This document shows positions 18,007 through 27,064 of a DNA stretch of 64,000 bases, piece after piece. Both the position numbers and the translations under genes were made by a program. Position 1 is the first letter of the stretch. The number at the start of each line of letters is the position of its first letter. Under the pieces are notes generated by a model, which did not search any database, was not told the DNA's origin, and saw only the letters and a list, made by a program, of their open reading frames with translations. Source of the DNA: CBDIDH01 sp965277595 (GTDB lineage: Bacteria; Planctomycetota; Planctomycetia; Isosphaerales; Isosphaeraceae); assembly GCA_965277595.1 (NCBI GenBank), contig CBDIDH010000001.1:1736001-1800000 (forward strand), read 5' to 3'.

Positions 18007-19833
18007 TCAGTCGCGTCGAGCAAGATAGGTGGTCAGGCCGAGCGTGAGGATGAGCAGGATTGACATCACGGTCGGCACGAGGATCAAGCGAGCACGGACC
18101 AAAGGGTCGGCAGTCAAGGTGAGCGAGACGTGTGTCTTGGGGGCGATCCCTTCGAGTTCGGGACGACCACGAAGCCAGCTTACCGAGTTCATCAAAAGGT
18201 CAAGGTTCTCGGCATCGATCTGGATCGAGAGGTTATCGCCGAGGTATCGGCTTGACAAAACGACCATCCTGGGCTCGCCCGCGGTCCTGTCTTCCTTCGA
18301 GGCACGCTCGGTGATCGCGACGGCGACGGGAAAGGGGCCGGAGGCGTCCCCCTCGTCCTTTTTGGGGGGGCCGGTCGCGTTCAGGTTGGTCTCTTGCCAC
18401 GATTGAAGGCTGGTTTGAAGCAAGGTTGTCGGCAAGAACGGAGCCCCGGCCGGAATCGCCTCGTTGCCCGCGAGGATCTTGAGCGGCGATGGCCTGAGAA
18501 AGAGCAGCGAGACGCGGTTCAAGGGGGCGAGGATCGGGTGCTGAGACTTCGACACGGGGACGATCACGGCATCGCGTCGGCTCCGAAAATTGAAGCGAGG
18601 CTCGGCGATGATCCCCCGGCGAAACTCAAGGTTCACGCCTTTCAAAAGGTCGTCAAGTCCCGTCGCTTCCGCGTCGCCGACGAGAATGAGCAGCGGCCCT
18701 CCGCGTTCAAAATACGCCTTCAAACGGGCGGTTTCATCGGCTTTGAACGCGTTCTTCGGGCCGCCGACGATGACCAGGGCGGTCTCGGCTGGAAGCTCCT
18801 CGGTCAGCAGGTTCACGGTCGCGACCTCGGAGCCGGTCGCGATGAGCCGGGCTTTCCACAAGCCCATGCCCGAGCCGGTCCGGTCCACGCCCAGGGCGTC
18901 AAGGTCGGGCTCGCCGTGGCCGGTCGTGAAGACAACCTTCGGCTTCTTTGACTCGCGAAGCCGAATCAGGGCCGACGTGACCGCGTCTTCCCCCTTGAAG
19001 TTGGACCGGAAGGTCTCGACGTTCGGGTTGAACCGGACATCTTGCGGAATCTCGAAGAGGTCGACGTTGCGCAAGACAGCGCGATCGGCGGTCGTTCCTT
19101 CGCCGTACTCGACGACCACGCCGCCCCCCTGCGAAACCGTCACCTGAACATCGGGAACGCGTTTGGAGAGACTATCCCAGCGGGTGAGGTCCGTGAACGG
19201 GTTCACGTGTTCGAGCCGGATCATCGCCGGGTTGGCCGCCTGGTAAAGCTCCAGGAGTTCGCGAACCCGCTCAAACTGCGGCCCGGCGAGCCGACCCTGG
19301 CCGAAAAACGTTGTGAACGTGACTGGTCGTTTCAAGGACTTGACCTGACCGACCGTGAGCGTCGAGAGCGAGTACGTATTCTCGCGTGTCAAATCGAGCG
19401 CCCGTCCGCCGTAGCGAAACGCAATGACATTGACGACGATCAAAATTCCGGCGAAGAGCGAGGCATTGAGCGTCGCCGTGGCCAGGTCAACCGTCCGTCG
19501 AAGGCTTGGGCTGGCGTGCCGGTGCTTCCGATTCAAGATGACCAGCGCCAGGACCACGCCAAACCCTGGTATGAAGGCGGGAAGCGACCAGGCGGGACCG
19601 CGATCAATCGCGAGATACGCCCCCGCGAGGATCAGGATGATCCCGACCGTCACGCCGGCAATGACGCGGTCGCGGTAGCTGCTCCGTGGGGCCTCGGCAT
19701 CGTCTTCAAGGCTGACCGCCTGACCGACCGGGGCGCCTCGAAGGACCCAGAAGACGGTCAAGAAGGCCGCCAATCCGAGGGCCGCGACCCAGACCTCACC
19801 GCGCGAAAGAACCGACAGGAACCACGGAATCAT
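18007..19833 (-). CDS. GldG-like auxiliary component of an ABC exporter
   Basis: A 608-residue protein. The N-terminus has several membrane segments (residues ~10-130) and the C-terminus ends in one more (ILVPTVMSILLILTLGLTTY). Between them lies the GldG-type (ABC_transp_aux) domain: DLTRENTYSLSTLTVGQVKSL, ELLELYQAANPAMIRLEHVNP, KVVFTTGHGEPDL and ALVIVGGPKNAF. In Bacteroidetes GldG works with GldA and GldF in gliding. In other phyla the same trio has no established role. The DUF4340 gene starts about 30 bases after its stop. Confidence 0.88.
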   Translation of the reverse strand: MIPWFLSVLSRGEVWVAALGLAAFLTVFWVLRGAPVGQAVSLEDDAEAPRSSYRDRVIAGVTVGIILILAGAYLAIDRGPAWSLPAFIPGFGVVLALVILNRKHRHASPSLRRTVDLATATLNASLFAGILIVVNVIAFRYGGRALDLTRENTYSLSTLTVGQVKSLKRPVTFTTFFGQGRLAGPQFERVRELLELYQAANPAMIRLEHVNPFTDLTRWDSLSKRVPDVQVTVSQGGGVVVEYGEGTTADRAVLRNVDLFEIPQDVRFNPNVETFRSNFKGEDAVTSALIRLRESKKPKVVFTTGHGEPDLDALGVDRTGSGMGLWKARLIATGSEVATVNLLTEELPAETALVIVGGPKNAFKADETARLKAYFERGGPLLILVGDAEATGLDDLLKGVNLEFRRGIIAEPRFNFRSRRDAVIVPVSKSQHPILAPLNRVSLLFLRPSPLKILAGNEAIPAGAPFLPTTLLQTSLQSWQETNLNATGPPKKDEGDASGPFPVAVAITERASKEDRTAGEPRMVVLSSRYLGDNLSIQIDAENLDLLMNSVSWLRGRPELEGIAPKTHVSLTLTADPLVRARLILVPTVMSILLILTLGLTTYLARRD

Positions 19834-19877
19834 TGCGAATGCCGCCCACGTGTTGGAACCGACCGGCCAGGATCAGC

Positions 19878-20642
19878 TCAGGCCGCCCGTCGGGTTTCGA
19901 GCGTTTTGACCGTCAGATAGAGCATGAACGCCGCGACCGAGAGATGCAGCGTCAGATAACGTAAATCCAGCTTCCCCGCGCCAAATTCCTGGGCCTGATA
20001 GAGCGGGGCCAGAAACCGAACCCCCTCCGCCCAGCTTGCCTGCCGCTCGGACGCGTAGTTGTACGCCAGGAGCGTCAGCACGACAATCAAGAAAAGAACA
20101 AGAAAGGTCCAGATTGCCGCGATGATCTGATTGCGCGTTTGCGCACTGAAAAAAACACCGATCGCCACGTACATCATTCCCGAAGTCGTCAGGCCGATCA
20201 TCAAGGCGAGCACTGGTCCCGTATCAAAATGAAAGCGTCCCTGATAATAAAGAAAAGGCAAATAGATCAAGAATGGCAGAAGTAAACACAGGTACATCGC
20301 AACGCCCGCGAGCCACTTGGCGATGACGACCTCGGCCTCGGTCACCGGCACGGTCAGGAGGGTCTCGATCGTTCCCGACCGCCGCTCCTCGGCGACGAGC
20401 CGCATCGTCAGCGCGGGAATCGCGACGAGAAGCGCGATCCAGAAGAGGGTGCTGTGCGAGATGTACATGTTGAGCGGTTCCGCGCGGCCGGAAAACCGCG
20501 CCTCGGGTCGGCTCAGGTTATCGACAAGTCCCCAGAAGTTGATCCAGGCCAGGAACTGGAAGGCCAGGAGGATCAGGAAGGCCATCGGCGCGAGAAAATA
20601 CGCGCCAAGCTCGCGGCGGAGCAGAGTCGGGACGTGTCGCAT
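19878..20642 (-). CDS. ABC-2 type permease (GldF-like)
   Basis: A 254-residue protein with about six membrane segments (for example FLILLAFQFLAWINFWGLV, LFWIALLVAIPALTM, FLVLFLIVVLTLLAYNYA). The cytosolic loop after the second segment contains LVAEERRSGTIETLLTVPV, the coupling signature of ABC-2 permeases. It lies between the ATPase gene (two-base gap upstream) and the GldG-like gene, completing a GldA-F-G type exporter. Confidence 0.92.
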   Translation of the reverse strand: MRHVPTLLRRELGAYFLAPMAFLILLAFQFLAWINFWGLVDNLSRPEARFSGRAEPLNMYISHSTLFWIALLVAIPALTMRLVAEERRSGTIETLLTVPVTEAEVVIAKWLAGVAMYLCLLLPFLIYLPFLYYQGRFHFDTGPVLALMIGLTTSGMMYVAIGVFFSAQTRNQIIAAIWTFLVLFLIVVLTLLAYNYASERQASWAEGVRFLAPLYQAQEFGAGKLDLRYLTLHLSVAAFMLYLTVKTLETRRAA

Positions 20643-20644
20643 CG

Positions 20645-21595
20645 TCAGACGGCCTCGCGTTCCAGGTCAGTGAGTTCAGCTCGGGTCACGGCCTGAATAA
20701 ACCGGTCTTCCAGGGTCACCCGGCGGAGGTCGAGCCGACGCAAGGGCCAGCCTTCTTCGGTCATCCGACGCCCGAGCGCCTCGCGGAGGTCGGCGCCGCC
20801 GGCCGCGCGGATCTCGAACGAGACCAGGCCATCGTCGCGCCCCGTTTCCTCAACGCGTTCGACGCCTTTCGAGTCGAGCAGGGCCGACCGGACCGCCTCG
20901 GCGGGACCGCGAGCTTCCAGGACGATCGTGCTGCCGCCCTGAAGGCGGTCGAGCGGCTGGTCTTCGGCAATCTGGCCGCGGGCGATGATGATGACACGCG
21001 AGCAGACGGCCTCAACCTCGGACATGATGTGGGTGGAAAGCAGGATCGTGTGTCGCGCGCCGAGTTCGCGGATCAAGGCGCGGACCTCGCGGATCTGGAG
21101 CGGGTCGAGACCGGCGGTCGGTTCGTCGAGGATGAGGATGTCGGGGTCGTGAACCATCGCCTCGGCCAGGCCCACGCGCTGGCGAAACCCCTTGGAAAGA
21201 TGGCCGAGAACGCGGTCCTCGACCTCGCCAAGCTGACAGCGTTCCACGACCTCGGCCACGGCCGCCGGACGCCGACCGCGCGGAACGTCCTTGAGCTTGG
21301 CCCGAAAGTGGAGGTATTCGCGGACGCGCATCTCGGTATAAAGCGGCACGTTTTCCGGGAGGTAGCCGACGCGTCGGCGGACTTCCAGCGGTTCGTCGAG
21401 GACGTCGTGACCGGCGAGCGCGGCCCGGCCGCTGGTCGGCGGCAGAAAGGTGGTCAGCATGCGCATCGTGGTGGTCTTGCCGGCACCGTTCGGGCCGAGC
21501 AGGCCGACGATCTCGCCTCGGCCCACCTCGAACGAGACGCGGTCGACGGCCTTGATGGTCCCGTACCGCTTCGACAGTCGTTCCACGCGAATCAT
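20645..21595 (-). CDS. ABC transporter ATP-binding protein (GldA-like)
   Basis: A 316-residue ATPase. Walker A is GLLGPNGAGKTTTMRML, the signature is LSKGFRQRVGLAEAM, Walker B is DILILDEPTAGLDP and the H-loop is STHIMSEVE. The C-terminal ~90 residues form the extra domain of the DrrA/GldA subfamily. It is the first gene of the minus-strand exporter operon (ATPase, permease, GldG-like, DUF4340), with gaps of 2 to 45 bases between genes that imply one transcript. Confidence 0.95.
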   Translation of the reverse strand: MIRVERLSKRYGTIKAVDRVSFEVGRGEIVGLLGPNGAGKTTTMRMLTTFLPPTSGRAALAGHDVLDEPLEVRRRVGYLPENVPLYTEMRVREYLHFRAKLKDVPRGRRPAAVAEVVERCQLGEVEDRVLGHLSKGFRQRVGLAEAMVHDPDILILDEPTAGLDPLQIREVRALIRELGARHTILLSTHIMSEVEAVCSRVIIIARGQIAEDQPLDRLQGGSTIVLEARGPAEAVRSALLDSKGVERVEETGRDDGLVSFEIRAAGGADLREALGRRMTEEGWPLRRLDLRRVTLEDRFIQAVTRAELTDLEREAV

Positions 21596-21763
21596 GCGGG
21601 CTCCCGAGGCGCACGTGTTTCCGACGAAAATCGAATCAATCGCCGCCCGGAATCCTTACGAAGACCGGACGGCGTGGTCCCCATCCATTTCGAAATTCTC
21701 GGCTCGAACGTTAGACGCTATTCTGGCACTGATCGTTCTCGGCTTCAACGACTTGACAACCCG

Positions 21764-22612
21764 TTACTGCTTACGGAGCCCCTCCGTCTTCTGTGACCTC
21801 GCCAGTTCCCGGCGGAGCGCCCGAATCCGATCCTGAGAGACGACCCCGATCTTGGATCGAAGGATCGGCGCACCGTCAAACCACGCCTTGGGCTCGAAAA
21901 AGACGAGGTGAGCCTCGACCATCAAGGCGCCGGGAACCGTGGCCAGGCGCTGGATTGTCACGAGGCTGGCGCCGCCGGGATAGGGTCCGCCGCCTGCCGC
22001 TTTGAGTAATGTCCAGCGGTTACCGTTGGTGGGATCGCCATCAAAGGCGGGGTCGGTGCGCGAGGCGATCGTCCACGAGCTCGCGGATTTCTCGGCCTCG
22101 ATCCGGTTCGTCGCCTCCATGCCGACGCGGTCGAGCATCCGTCCCGAGACGTGGACGAACCAGACGTCGGGGCGCTCGGCTTGCTTCGCGGCCTGGGCCG
22201 GAACGCGGCGAACCGTGAACTTCATGTTCGCCGCCTCGGTCGTTTGCGGTTCCTGAGTCGCGCCCGCGACCTTGCCCGGGTCAATGGCGTCGATCGAGGC
22301 GCGCACGACGAACCAGAGGTCGGCGACGCGGATCACACCTCGATCGCCGACCGGTTCATCGCGCATTTTGAGGATCAAGGGAGCAACGACCGAGTCGCGC
22401 GTCAGGTCGTCCACGGCGCGTTCGGAACCGGCGGTGAGCCGGAGTGCATCGCGCTCAGCCTCGGCGGTCATTCCGTCGTGAAACCGGGGCGGTGGAAAGT
22501 TCACCGTCGTCGTCTCGACCGAAAAACCTTTCTCCCCGAGTGTTGAGGCCAGCGAAGGCGTCGCGGTCTGGCCGAGCGCGAGACTGACGAGAAGGGCGAA
22601 GCTGGGGATCAT
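21764..22612 (-). CDS. Secreted hypothetical protein
   Basis: About 282 residues from the ATG at 22612, supported by GAGGAA six bases upstream; a TTG five codons earlier lacks such support. An N-terminal signal peptide (IPSFALLVSLALGQTATPS) is followed by a mature part without a recognisable domain: LWFVVRASIDAIDPGKV, WFVHVSGRMLDRVGM, GGASLVTIQRLATVPGALM. It looks like a planctomycete-restricted secreted protein. About 170 bp separate it from the downstream ABC operon on the same strand, and it is divergent from the S49 gene. Confidence 0.7.
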   Translation of the reverse strand: MIPSFALLVSLALGQTATPSLASTLGEKGFSVETTTVNFPPPRFHDGMTAEAERDALRLTAGSERAVDDLTRDSVVAPLILKMRDEPVGDRGVIRVADLWFVVRASIDAIDPGKVAGATQEPQTTEAANMKFTVRRVPAQAAKQAERPDVWFVHVSGRMLDRVGMEATNRIEAEKSASSWTIASRTDPAFDGDPTNGNRWTLLKAAGGGPYPGGASLVTIQRLATVPGALMVEAHLVFFEPKAWFDGAPILRSKIGVVSQDRIRALRRELARSQKTEGLRKQ

Positions 22613-22757
22613 CGGGATTCCTCGCAATCTGCCGATCTAACCGGCAAGTTTTTGGATCGACTGGCCGATTTCTCTCAAAAGACGAGCGGGCCGTTCCGCG
22701 TCTTTCGCGGTTCGTCTCGTTGCGGATGTCCTGTCGCGCACGCCAGTTGGGCCAAAC

Positions 22758-23864
22758 ATGAGAACCGAAGGCCAGACCGACATCTCCCGTCAAAGCTTTC
22801 GATGGAGCGCCGTCGTTCTGGTGATGATCGTATGGACCTTGCCAGGCTGCCACACAATCCCCCTTTCCGGCAAGGTCTTGACCGACGCGAGGGTTTCGGC
22901 CGGTTTTAGCGGAACGGTTGATGTCCGGGTTCCGTCAGCGCCCGATCCTGGCCCCGTGGTTCCGGTGATCGTCCGCGGCGGAAACTCGGGGCATGCCTCG
23001 CCGCGAGTCGCGGTGATCGACGTCGATGGTCTCTTGCTGAATCAGAGTTTAACCGGCCTTTACTCGGTCGGAGAAAATCCGGTCTCGGCCTTCCGAGAAA
23101 AACTCGACGCGGCCGGTCGAGATCCAAGGGTTCGCGCGATCGTCTTGCGGATCAATAGCCCGGGCGGGGGCGTCGCGGCGTCGGACCTTCTCGCCGAGGA
23201 TCTGCGCAGGTTCCGCGCCGCGACGGGCAAGCCGGCCGTGGCCAGCTTGCTCGACCTGGCGACCGGCGGAGCTTATTACCTGGCCTCGGGTTGCGATCGA
23301 ATCGTGGCCTTGCCGACCAGCCTGACCGGCGCGATCGGCGCGGTCGTCAATCATGCGAACCTTCAGGAAGCGATGGCCACGTTCAACGTCCGCGTCGACA
23401 CGATCAAGGCCGGCGAGAAAATCGACATGGGAACCGTCCTCACGCCCATGACCGACGACACCCGCGCTCTCTTTCAGGAAATGGCCGACGGCTTCCGCGA
23501 CCGTTTTTCCTGTCGGGTTCGCGCCTATCGCAAGACCATGTCTGATCAGGACTTTCAGGCCGTTCACGATGGCCGGATCGTCGCCGCTCCGCGTGCGCTT
23601 GAACTGCACCTGATCGATACCCTCGGCTATCCCGACGACGCCATCAGCGAGGCAGAGCACCTCTCCGGCATTTCCGGCTCCGAGGTGGTCATCTTTCAAC
23701 GCTCCGGCTATCCGGTCCGCTCGATTTACTCGACCGTGCCGAACGTTCCCTTGCAATCCGAGCTCATTCCTCTCAGTTACCCCGGTCTGGACCGGACGAA
23801 ACTTCCCACCTTCCTTTACCTCTGGCAGCCCGATCCCACCCTGACCCGACTGGGCGGTCATTGA
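22758..23864 (+). CDS. S49 (SppA-like) peptidase family lipoprotein, active site altered
   Basis: A 368-residue protein with a lipoprotein signal ending in TLPGC (Cys at about residue 31), so likely anchored in a membrane. The S49/ClpP-like fold is evident in VRAIVLRINSPGGGV, LTGAIGAVVNH and AGEKIDMGTVLTPMTDD. Two catalytic positions differ from the family. The usual ASGGYY serine block reads LATGGAYYLAS, and the usual G-K-Y-K-D lysine block reads GEKID, each offset by one residue. It may be a non-catalytic or diverged member. It is transcribed alone, divergent from the secreted protein upstream. Confidence 0.85.
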   Translation: MRTEGQTDISRQSFRWSAVVLVMIVWTLPGCHTIPLSGKVLTDARVSAGFSGTVDVRVPSAPDPGPVVPVIVRGGNSGHASPRVAVIDVDGLLLNQSLTGLYSVGENPVSAFREKLDAAGRDPRVRAIVLRINSPGGGVAASDLLAEDLRRFRAATGKPAVASLLDLATGGAYYLASGCDRIVALPTSLTGAIGAVVNHANLQEAMATFNVRVDTIKAGEKIDMGTVLTPMTDDTRALFQEMADGFRDRFSCRVRAYRKTMSDQDFQAVHDGRIVAAPRALELHLIDTLGYPDDAISEAEHLSGISGSEVVIFQRSGYPVRSIYSTVPNVPLQSELIPLSYPGLDRTKLPTFLYLWQPDPTLTRLGGH

Positions 23865-24339
23865 TCATCGGGCATGACGGTCTCCTGAACCGTCGAAATC
23901 TCAACGGTCCTTATCCCCGTGAGCATCAGTTCGAAGGATTTCCCTAATTTTTCCTCGGTTATTTCCCTATCTCCGCAACCTCCGCGAGCAGGCCACGCCT
24001 GAGTGGGACTCGGGTGCATCTCTCTGAGCGGAAAATGTTGTCGTGGCGAGGAGAACGCACGGGTCGGGATTCAATCCGGGACAGACGGGGAGATGCTCGT
24101 AATATCGACTTCGACCGTCACAGGTCCAGGTGCCAGGCAGGCGCGACCTACCGCGCCCGGCACCTGAACGCCCCCTGTTCGCCGGACTATGAGATCCAGG
24201 CATGCGAGGATCAACCTCGCCTCGATGATGGGGACATCCCGCCGCTTGACCTGTCGCGAGCTGGTACCGATTGACCGTGGGCACGCCGTGCTGAAGGAAC
24301 GCCTCGGTTGTCCAGCCGTTCGGCCGGTCGCACGGGCTC
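23865..24339. other. Intergenic region without recognisable gene
   Basis: In 475 bp no reading frame resembles a known protein. A short inverted repeat AGGTGCC...GGCACCT surrounds a GC-rich core near 24123-24168. The region marks the transition from ordinary chromosomal genes to the accessory island, but no attachment site or tRNA fragment is visible. Confidence 0.4.
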
Positions 24340-24720
24340 TCATTTCTTCTTCGGATCGCGAAAGAGAGGAGACTCGGCCAGGGTGAAGACCACGACCTCT
24401 TCCCCGGTCACGGTGCTGATGTCGTGGTGCAAGCTCACCACCTTGACGCCGGTGACATCCAGAACCAACGCCTCCAGGAGCGGCCGCGCCGTTTCGATGA
24501 GATGGGTTCGCACCTGCTTGAGCAGGTCTCTCCCCTTCTCGGCCGGAAGGGACTTCACCAGATGCTGTTCGGCCGCGGTCAGAACGCCCTGAAGGCGAAT
24601 CACCACGCAGTCATCGATCAGGTAGGTGTGGATAGATTTGGGGCCGCGGCCCATGTATTCCTGCTCGAAGCGGCGGGTTCCTTCGCAGATGGCGGCTTCG
24701 ATCTCACCCTGCGATTTCAT
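24340..24720 (-). CDS. DUF2294 (MpsC-like) domain protein
   Basis: A 126-residue protein from the ATG at 24720, which has GAGG about five bases upstream; ATGs further upstream add an unconserved basic leader. The whole chain fits DUF2294: KSQGEIEAAICEGTRRFEQE, YMGRGPKSIHTYLIDDCVVI, LQGVLTAAEQHLVK, TGVKVVSLHHDIS, EEVVVFTLAE. The family is also named MpsC after a component linked to membrane potential in staphylococci, but its biochemical role is unclear. It is soluble, with no membrane segment. A second family member lies at 25544 on the other strand. Confidence 0.88.
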   Translation of the reverse strand: MKSQGEIEAAICEGTRRFEQEYMGRGPKSIHTYLIDDCVVIRLQGVLTAAEQHLVKSLPAEKGRDLLKQVRTHLIETARPLLEALVLDVTGVKVVSLHHDISTVTGEEVVVFTLAESPLFRDPKKK

Positions 24721-25543
24721 GGGGGCCTCGTGCATCTGGTTCTCGCTCCCATCGAAAGCCCTCCCGTCCGATCGCGGACGCGTCGCGACGGGGCATCGGC
24801 TCATCGTCTCGCAGGCTGTCTGAGAACAGATAATAACAGACTCGACGGAAAAAGCCCTTGCGTTTCTCACTCCGCGTCGCAAGACTGAAATGTAGTGATC
24901 GTTGGATGACTAGCTGAACGACAACCCGGCTGCCCCGGGGGGTCACTCAGAGAGTAACCCGACGTGGTCGAACGCCCGACAACGGCGCTCGACCACGTCG
25001 GGTTTTTTTTTGCCTTCGGGGTTGTGGCGTTCTGGTACACGAGGGTGTCTCAAACCGGCGAAGGGTCCGTCATGGCGAGGTTCGGCAAGCACAAGCTCTC
25101 GGACGCCATACGCCAACTCTGGCGCAACGCCGACGGCGGCGCGGGAAGCAAACCCGTCCCGGACCGCGAGACCGCCGCCGAGCAGATCGGTGAGCCCCGT
25201 GAGAGCCGACACGCCCGCAACGCCGGCGCTCCGAGTCGTGATCGAAGGGTTGATGTCGGCCGGGGCTACCAGCAAGCCGGTCGACACAGTCATTTAAGGT
25301 TCCGTCACGGAGGTCTGTCGTGAACGGGGATCAAACCGCGTGCGACTGAGGCATTTCTTGGGGGTTGGCGGAGGGTTGGCGACTCGTCGCTCCTCGGAAG
25401 GCGACGGGCGACTCACCAACCCACCAGAGCGACACGGCGGCACTTCCGCTCGACCGATGATCGGATCCGAACCGGGATCGGTAAGACCCGGGCGAACGGT
25501 CCCAGGACTCACCAAAGCAGTGCTTCAAATAAGGATGACTTCG
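24721..25543. other. Intergenic region between two DUF2294 genes
   Basis: This 823-bp stretch separates divergent DUF2294 genes. Apart from the terminator at 24956-25011 I see no supported gene; open frames here (for example from 24964 and 24943) lack homology I recognise and ribosome binding sites. Promoters for both flanking genes probably lie in it. Confidence 0.45.
24956..25011 (+). terminator. Strong rho-independent terminator, plus strand
   Basis: A perfect 16-bp stem, AACCCGACGTGGTCGA at 24956-24971 pairing with TCGACCACGTCGGGTT at 24989-25004, with a 17-base loop and followed by nine T residues (25003-25011). On the minus strand no T-run follows, so it acts only on plus-strand transcription. 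The nearest plus-strand gene upstream ends at 23864, so it does not obviously terminate a coding transcript. Confidence 0.85.
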
Positions 25544-25960
25544 ATGGCCACGCCGAAACCAACCAAGGCGCAGCAGGTGGCTGAGGCCGTGAGCAAGTTT
25601 CAGGAGCAGAGGACGGGCCACGCGCCCCGAGCGGTGACCGTGGTCCTGAGTGAAAACACGCTGGTCGTCACGCTCCACGGGGCTTTGTCGCCGGCCGAAA
25701 AGGCTCTGGCCAGAACCGCCGAGGGGGCCGCCCGGGTGCAGGAGTTTCACCGGCAGTTGTTCGCTAGCGATTCCGACGCGCTTCGGCAGGAGATCAGGCG
25801 CATCACCGGCATCGAAGTGCGCGAGGCGGCCGCGGAGGTCGAACCGGCCAGCGGTGCGATCGTGCAGGCGTTCACGACCGGCACCGTCGTCCAGGTGTTC
25901 TTGCTGGGCGGCATTTCCCCCACGGAGACCTGGAGCGGGAATCGGCCAGGAGATCTCTGA
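25544..25960 (+). CDS. DUF2294 (MpsC-like) domain protein, second copy
   Basis: A 138-residue protein from the ATG at 25544, about nine bases behind AAGG; the frame is open upstream but that part looks non-coding. It shares the DUF2294 pattern with the protein at 24340: QQVAEAVSKFQEQRTGHAPR, VTVVLSENTLVVTLHGALSP, ITGIEVREAAAE, TGTVVQVFLLG. The two copies are clearly diverged, which argues against recent duplication. The slipin gene follows after about 45 bp. Confidence 0.85.
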   Translation: MATPKPTKAQQVAEAVSKFQEQRTGHAPRAVTVVLSENTLVVTLHGALSPAEKALARTAEGAARVQEFHRQLFASDSDALRQEIRRITGIEVREAAAEVEPASGAIVQAFTTGTVVQVFLLGGISPTETWSGNRPGDL

Positions 25961-26006
25961 TCCAAACGAGGAAACGTTGCGAGACCCTTCATAAGGAGCT
26001 TGAATC

Positions 26007-26927
26007 ATGGGAATGATCGAGATCGCCGCAATGACGATAACAATAACTTTGGTACTGATCTGCATGTACGTCTTGACCTGCATCCGTGTCCTGAATGAAT
26101 ACGAGCGCGGTGTGGTCTTCCGGCTGGGTCGCGCGATGCCGAATCCCAGGGGACCGGGGCTGATCCTGGTCTTCTGGCCGGTCGACCGCATGATGCGGGT
26201 CGATCTGAGGACAATCACAAAGGTCATCGAACCTCAGGACGTCATCACCCGGGACAACGTCTCGGTCCGTGTCAACGCCGTACTCTATTTCCGGGTCGTG
26301 GACCCGATGCGGTCCGTTCTGGAGGTGGCCGATTTCTTGTTCGCCACCTCCCAGGTGGCGTTGACGACCTTGCGCAGCACGCTTGGTCAGGCGGAACTCG
26401 ATGACCTTCTGACGGAGCGCGACAAGGTGAACCGGCGTCTGCAAGAGATCATCGATGGGCACACCGAGCCGTGGGGGGTGAAGGTCTCGGTCGTCGAGGT
26501 CAAGGACGTGGACCTCCCCGAGCCGATGAAGCGGTCCATGGCCCATCAGGCGGAGGCCGAACGGGACCGGCGCGCCAAGGTCATCAACGCCGAGGGGGAG
26601 TTCCAGGCCGCGGACAAGCTCAGGCAAGCCGCCCAGATCATGACGCCTTATCCCATGGCGATGCAGATGCGCTACCTCCAGACCCTCACGGAGGTCGCCT
26701 CGGAGAGGAATTCCACGATCATCTTCCCGTTGCCCCTTGAACTGTTGCGACCATTCCTGGGGGGCGGTCAGGATGACTCGTGTGCCGTCGCGTCCAAGAT
26801 TGGGCGAACTGAGGACGCATGCTCGGAGGTCAAGACCCCAGTCCGATCCGAGACGAACACCGGAGTCGAAGCGACACTGGCGACGGCGAGGGGACTACTT
26901 CCTTCGGGGATGTCGGCCTCTACCTGA
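26007..26927 (+). CDS. Slipin / SPFH domain membrane protein
   Basis: A 306-residue protein with one N-terminal membrane segment (residues ~5-27) and a long SPFH domain typical of bacterial slipins: NEYERGVVFRLGRAMPNPRG, VDLRTITKVIEPQDVITRDN, VSVRVNAVLYFRVVDPM, LRSTLGQAELDDLLTERDKV, GVKVSVVEVKDVDLPEPMKR. An alpha-helical stretch (AEAERDRRAKVINAEGEFQA) supports oligomer formation. The last ~45 residues are not conserved. Slipins organise membrane microdomains. AAGGAGCTTG lies shortly before the ATG. It is often found with stress proteins, as here. Confidence 0.93.
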   Translation: MGMIEIAAMTITITLVLICMYVLTCIRVLNEYERGVVFRLGRAMPNPRGPGLILVFWPVDRMMRVDLRTITKVIEPQDVITRDNVSVRVNAVLYFRVVDPMRSVLEVADFLFATSQVALTTLRSTLGQAELDDLLTERDKVNRRLQEIIDGHTEPWGVKVSVVEVKDVDLPEPMKRSMAHQAEAERDRRAKVINAEGEFQAADKLRQAAQIMTPYPMAMQMRYLQTLTEVASERNSTIIFPLPLELLRPFLGGGQDDSCAVASKIGRTEDACSEVKTPVRSETNTGVEATLATARGLLPSGMSAST

Positions 26928-27064
26928 AAAAACAGGCCGCCATCGAGACTCGGCACGAAAAGGAGATTGACCTTGTTCTCGCCGGATGGAACGTGCGTAG
27001 AGGGAAAGCCACAGCTTCTGAACCCATTCATTCTGCAACCAAAGTCCACTGGAGAAACCGCAAG

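Noticed and set aside
24943..25323. Open frames on both strands between the DUF2294 genes
   Set aside because: They run through the terminator hairpin, lack ribosome binding sites and resemble no known protein.
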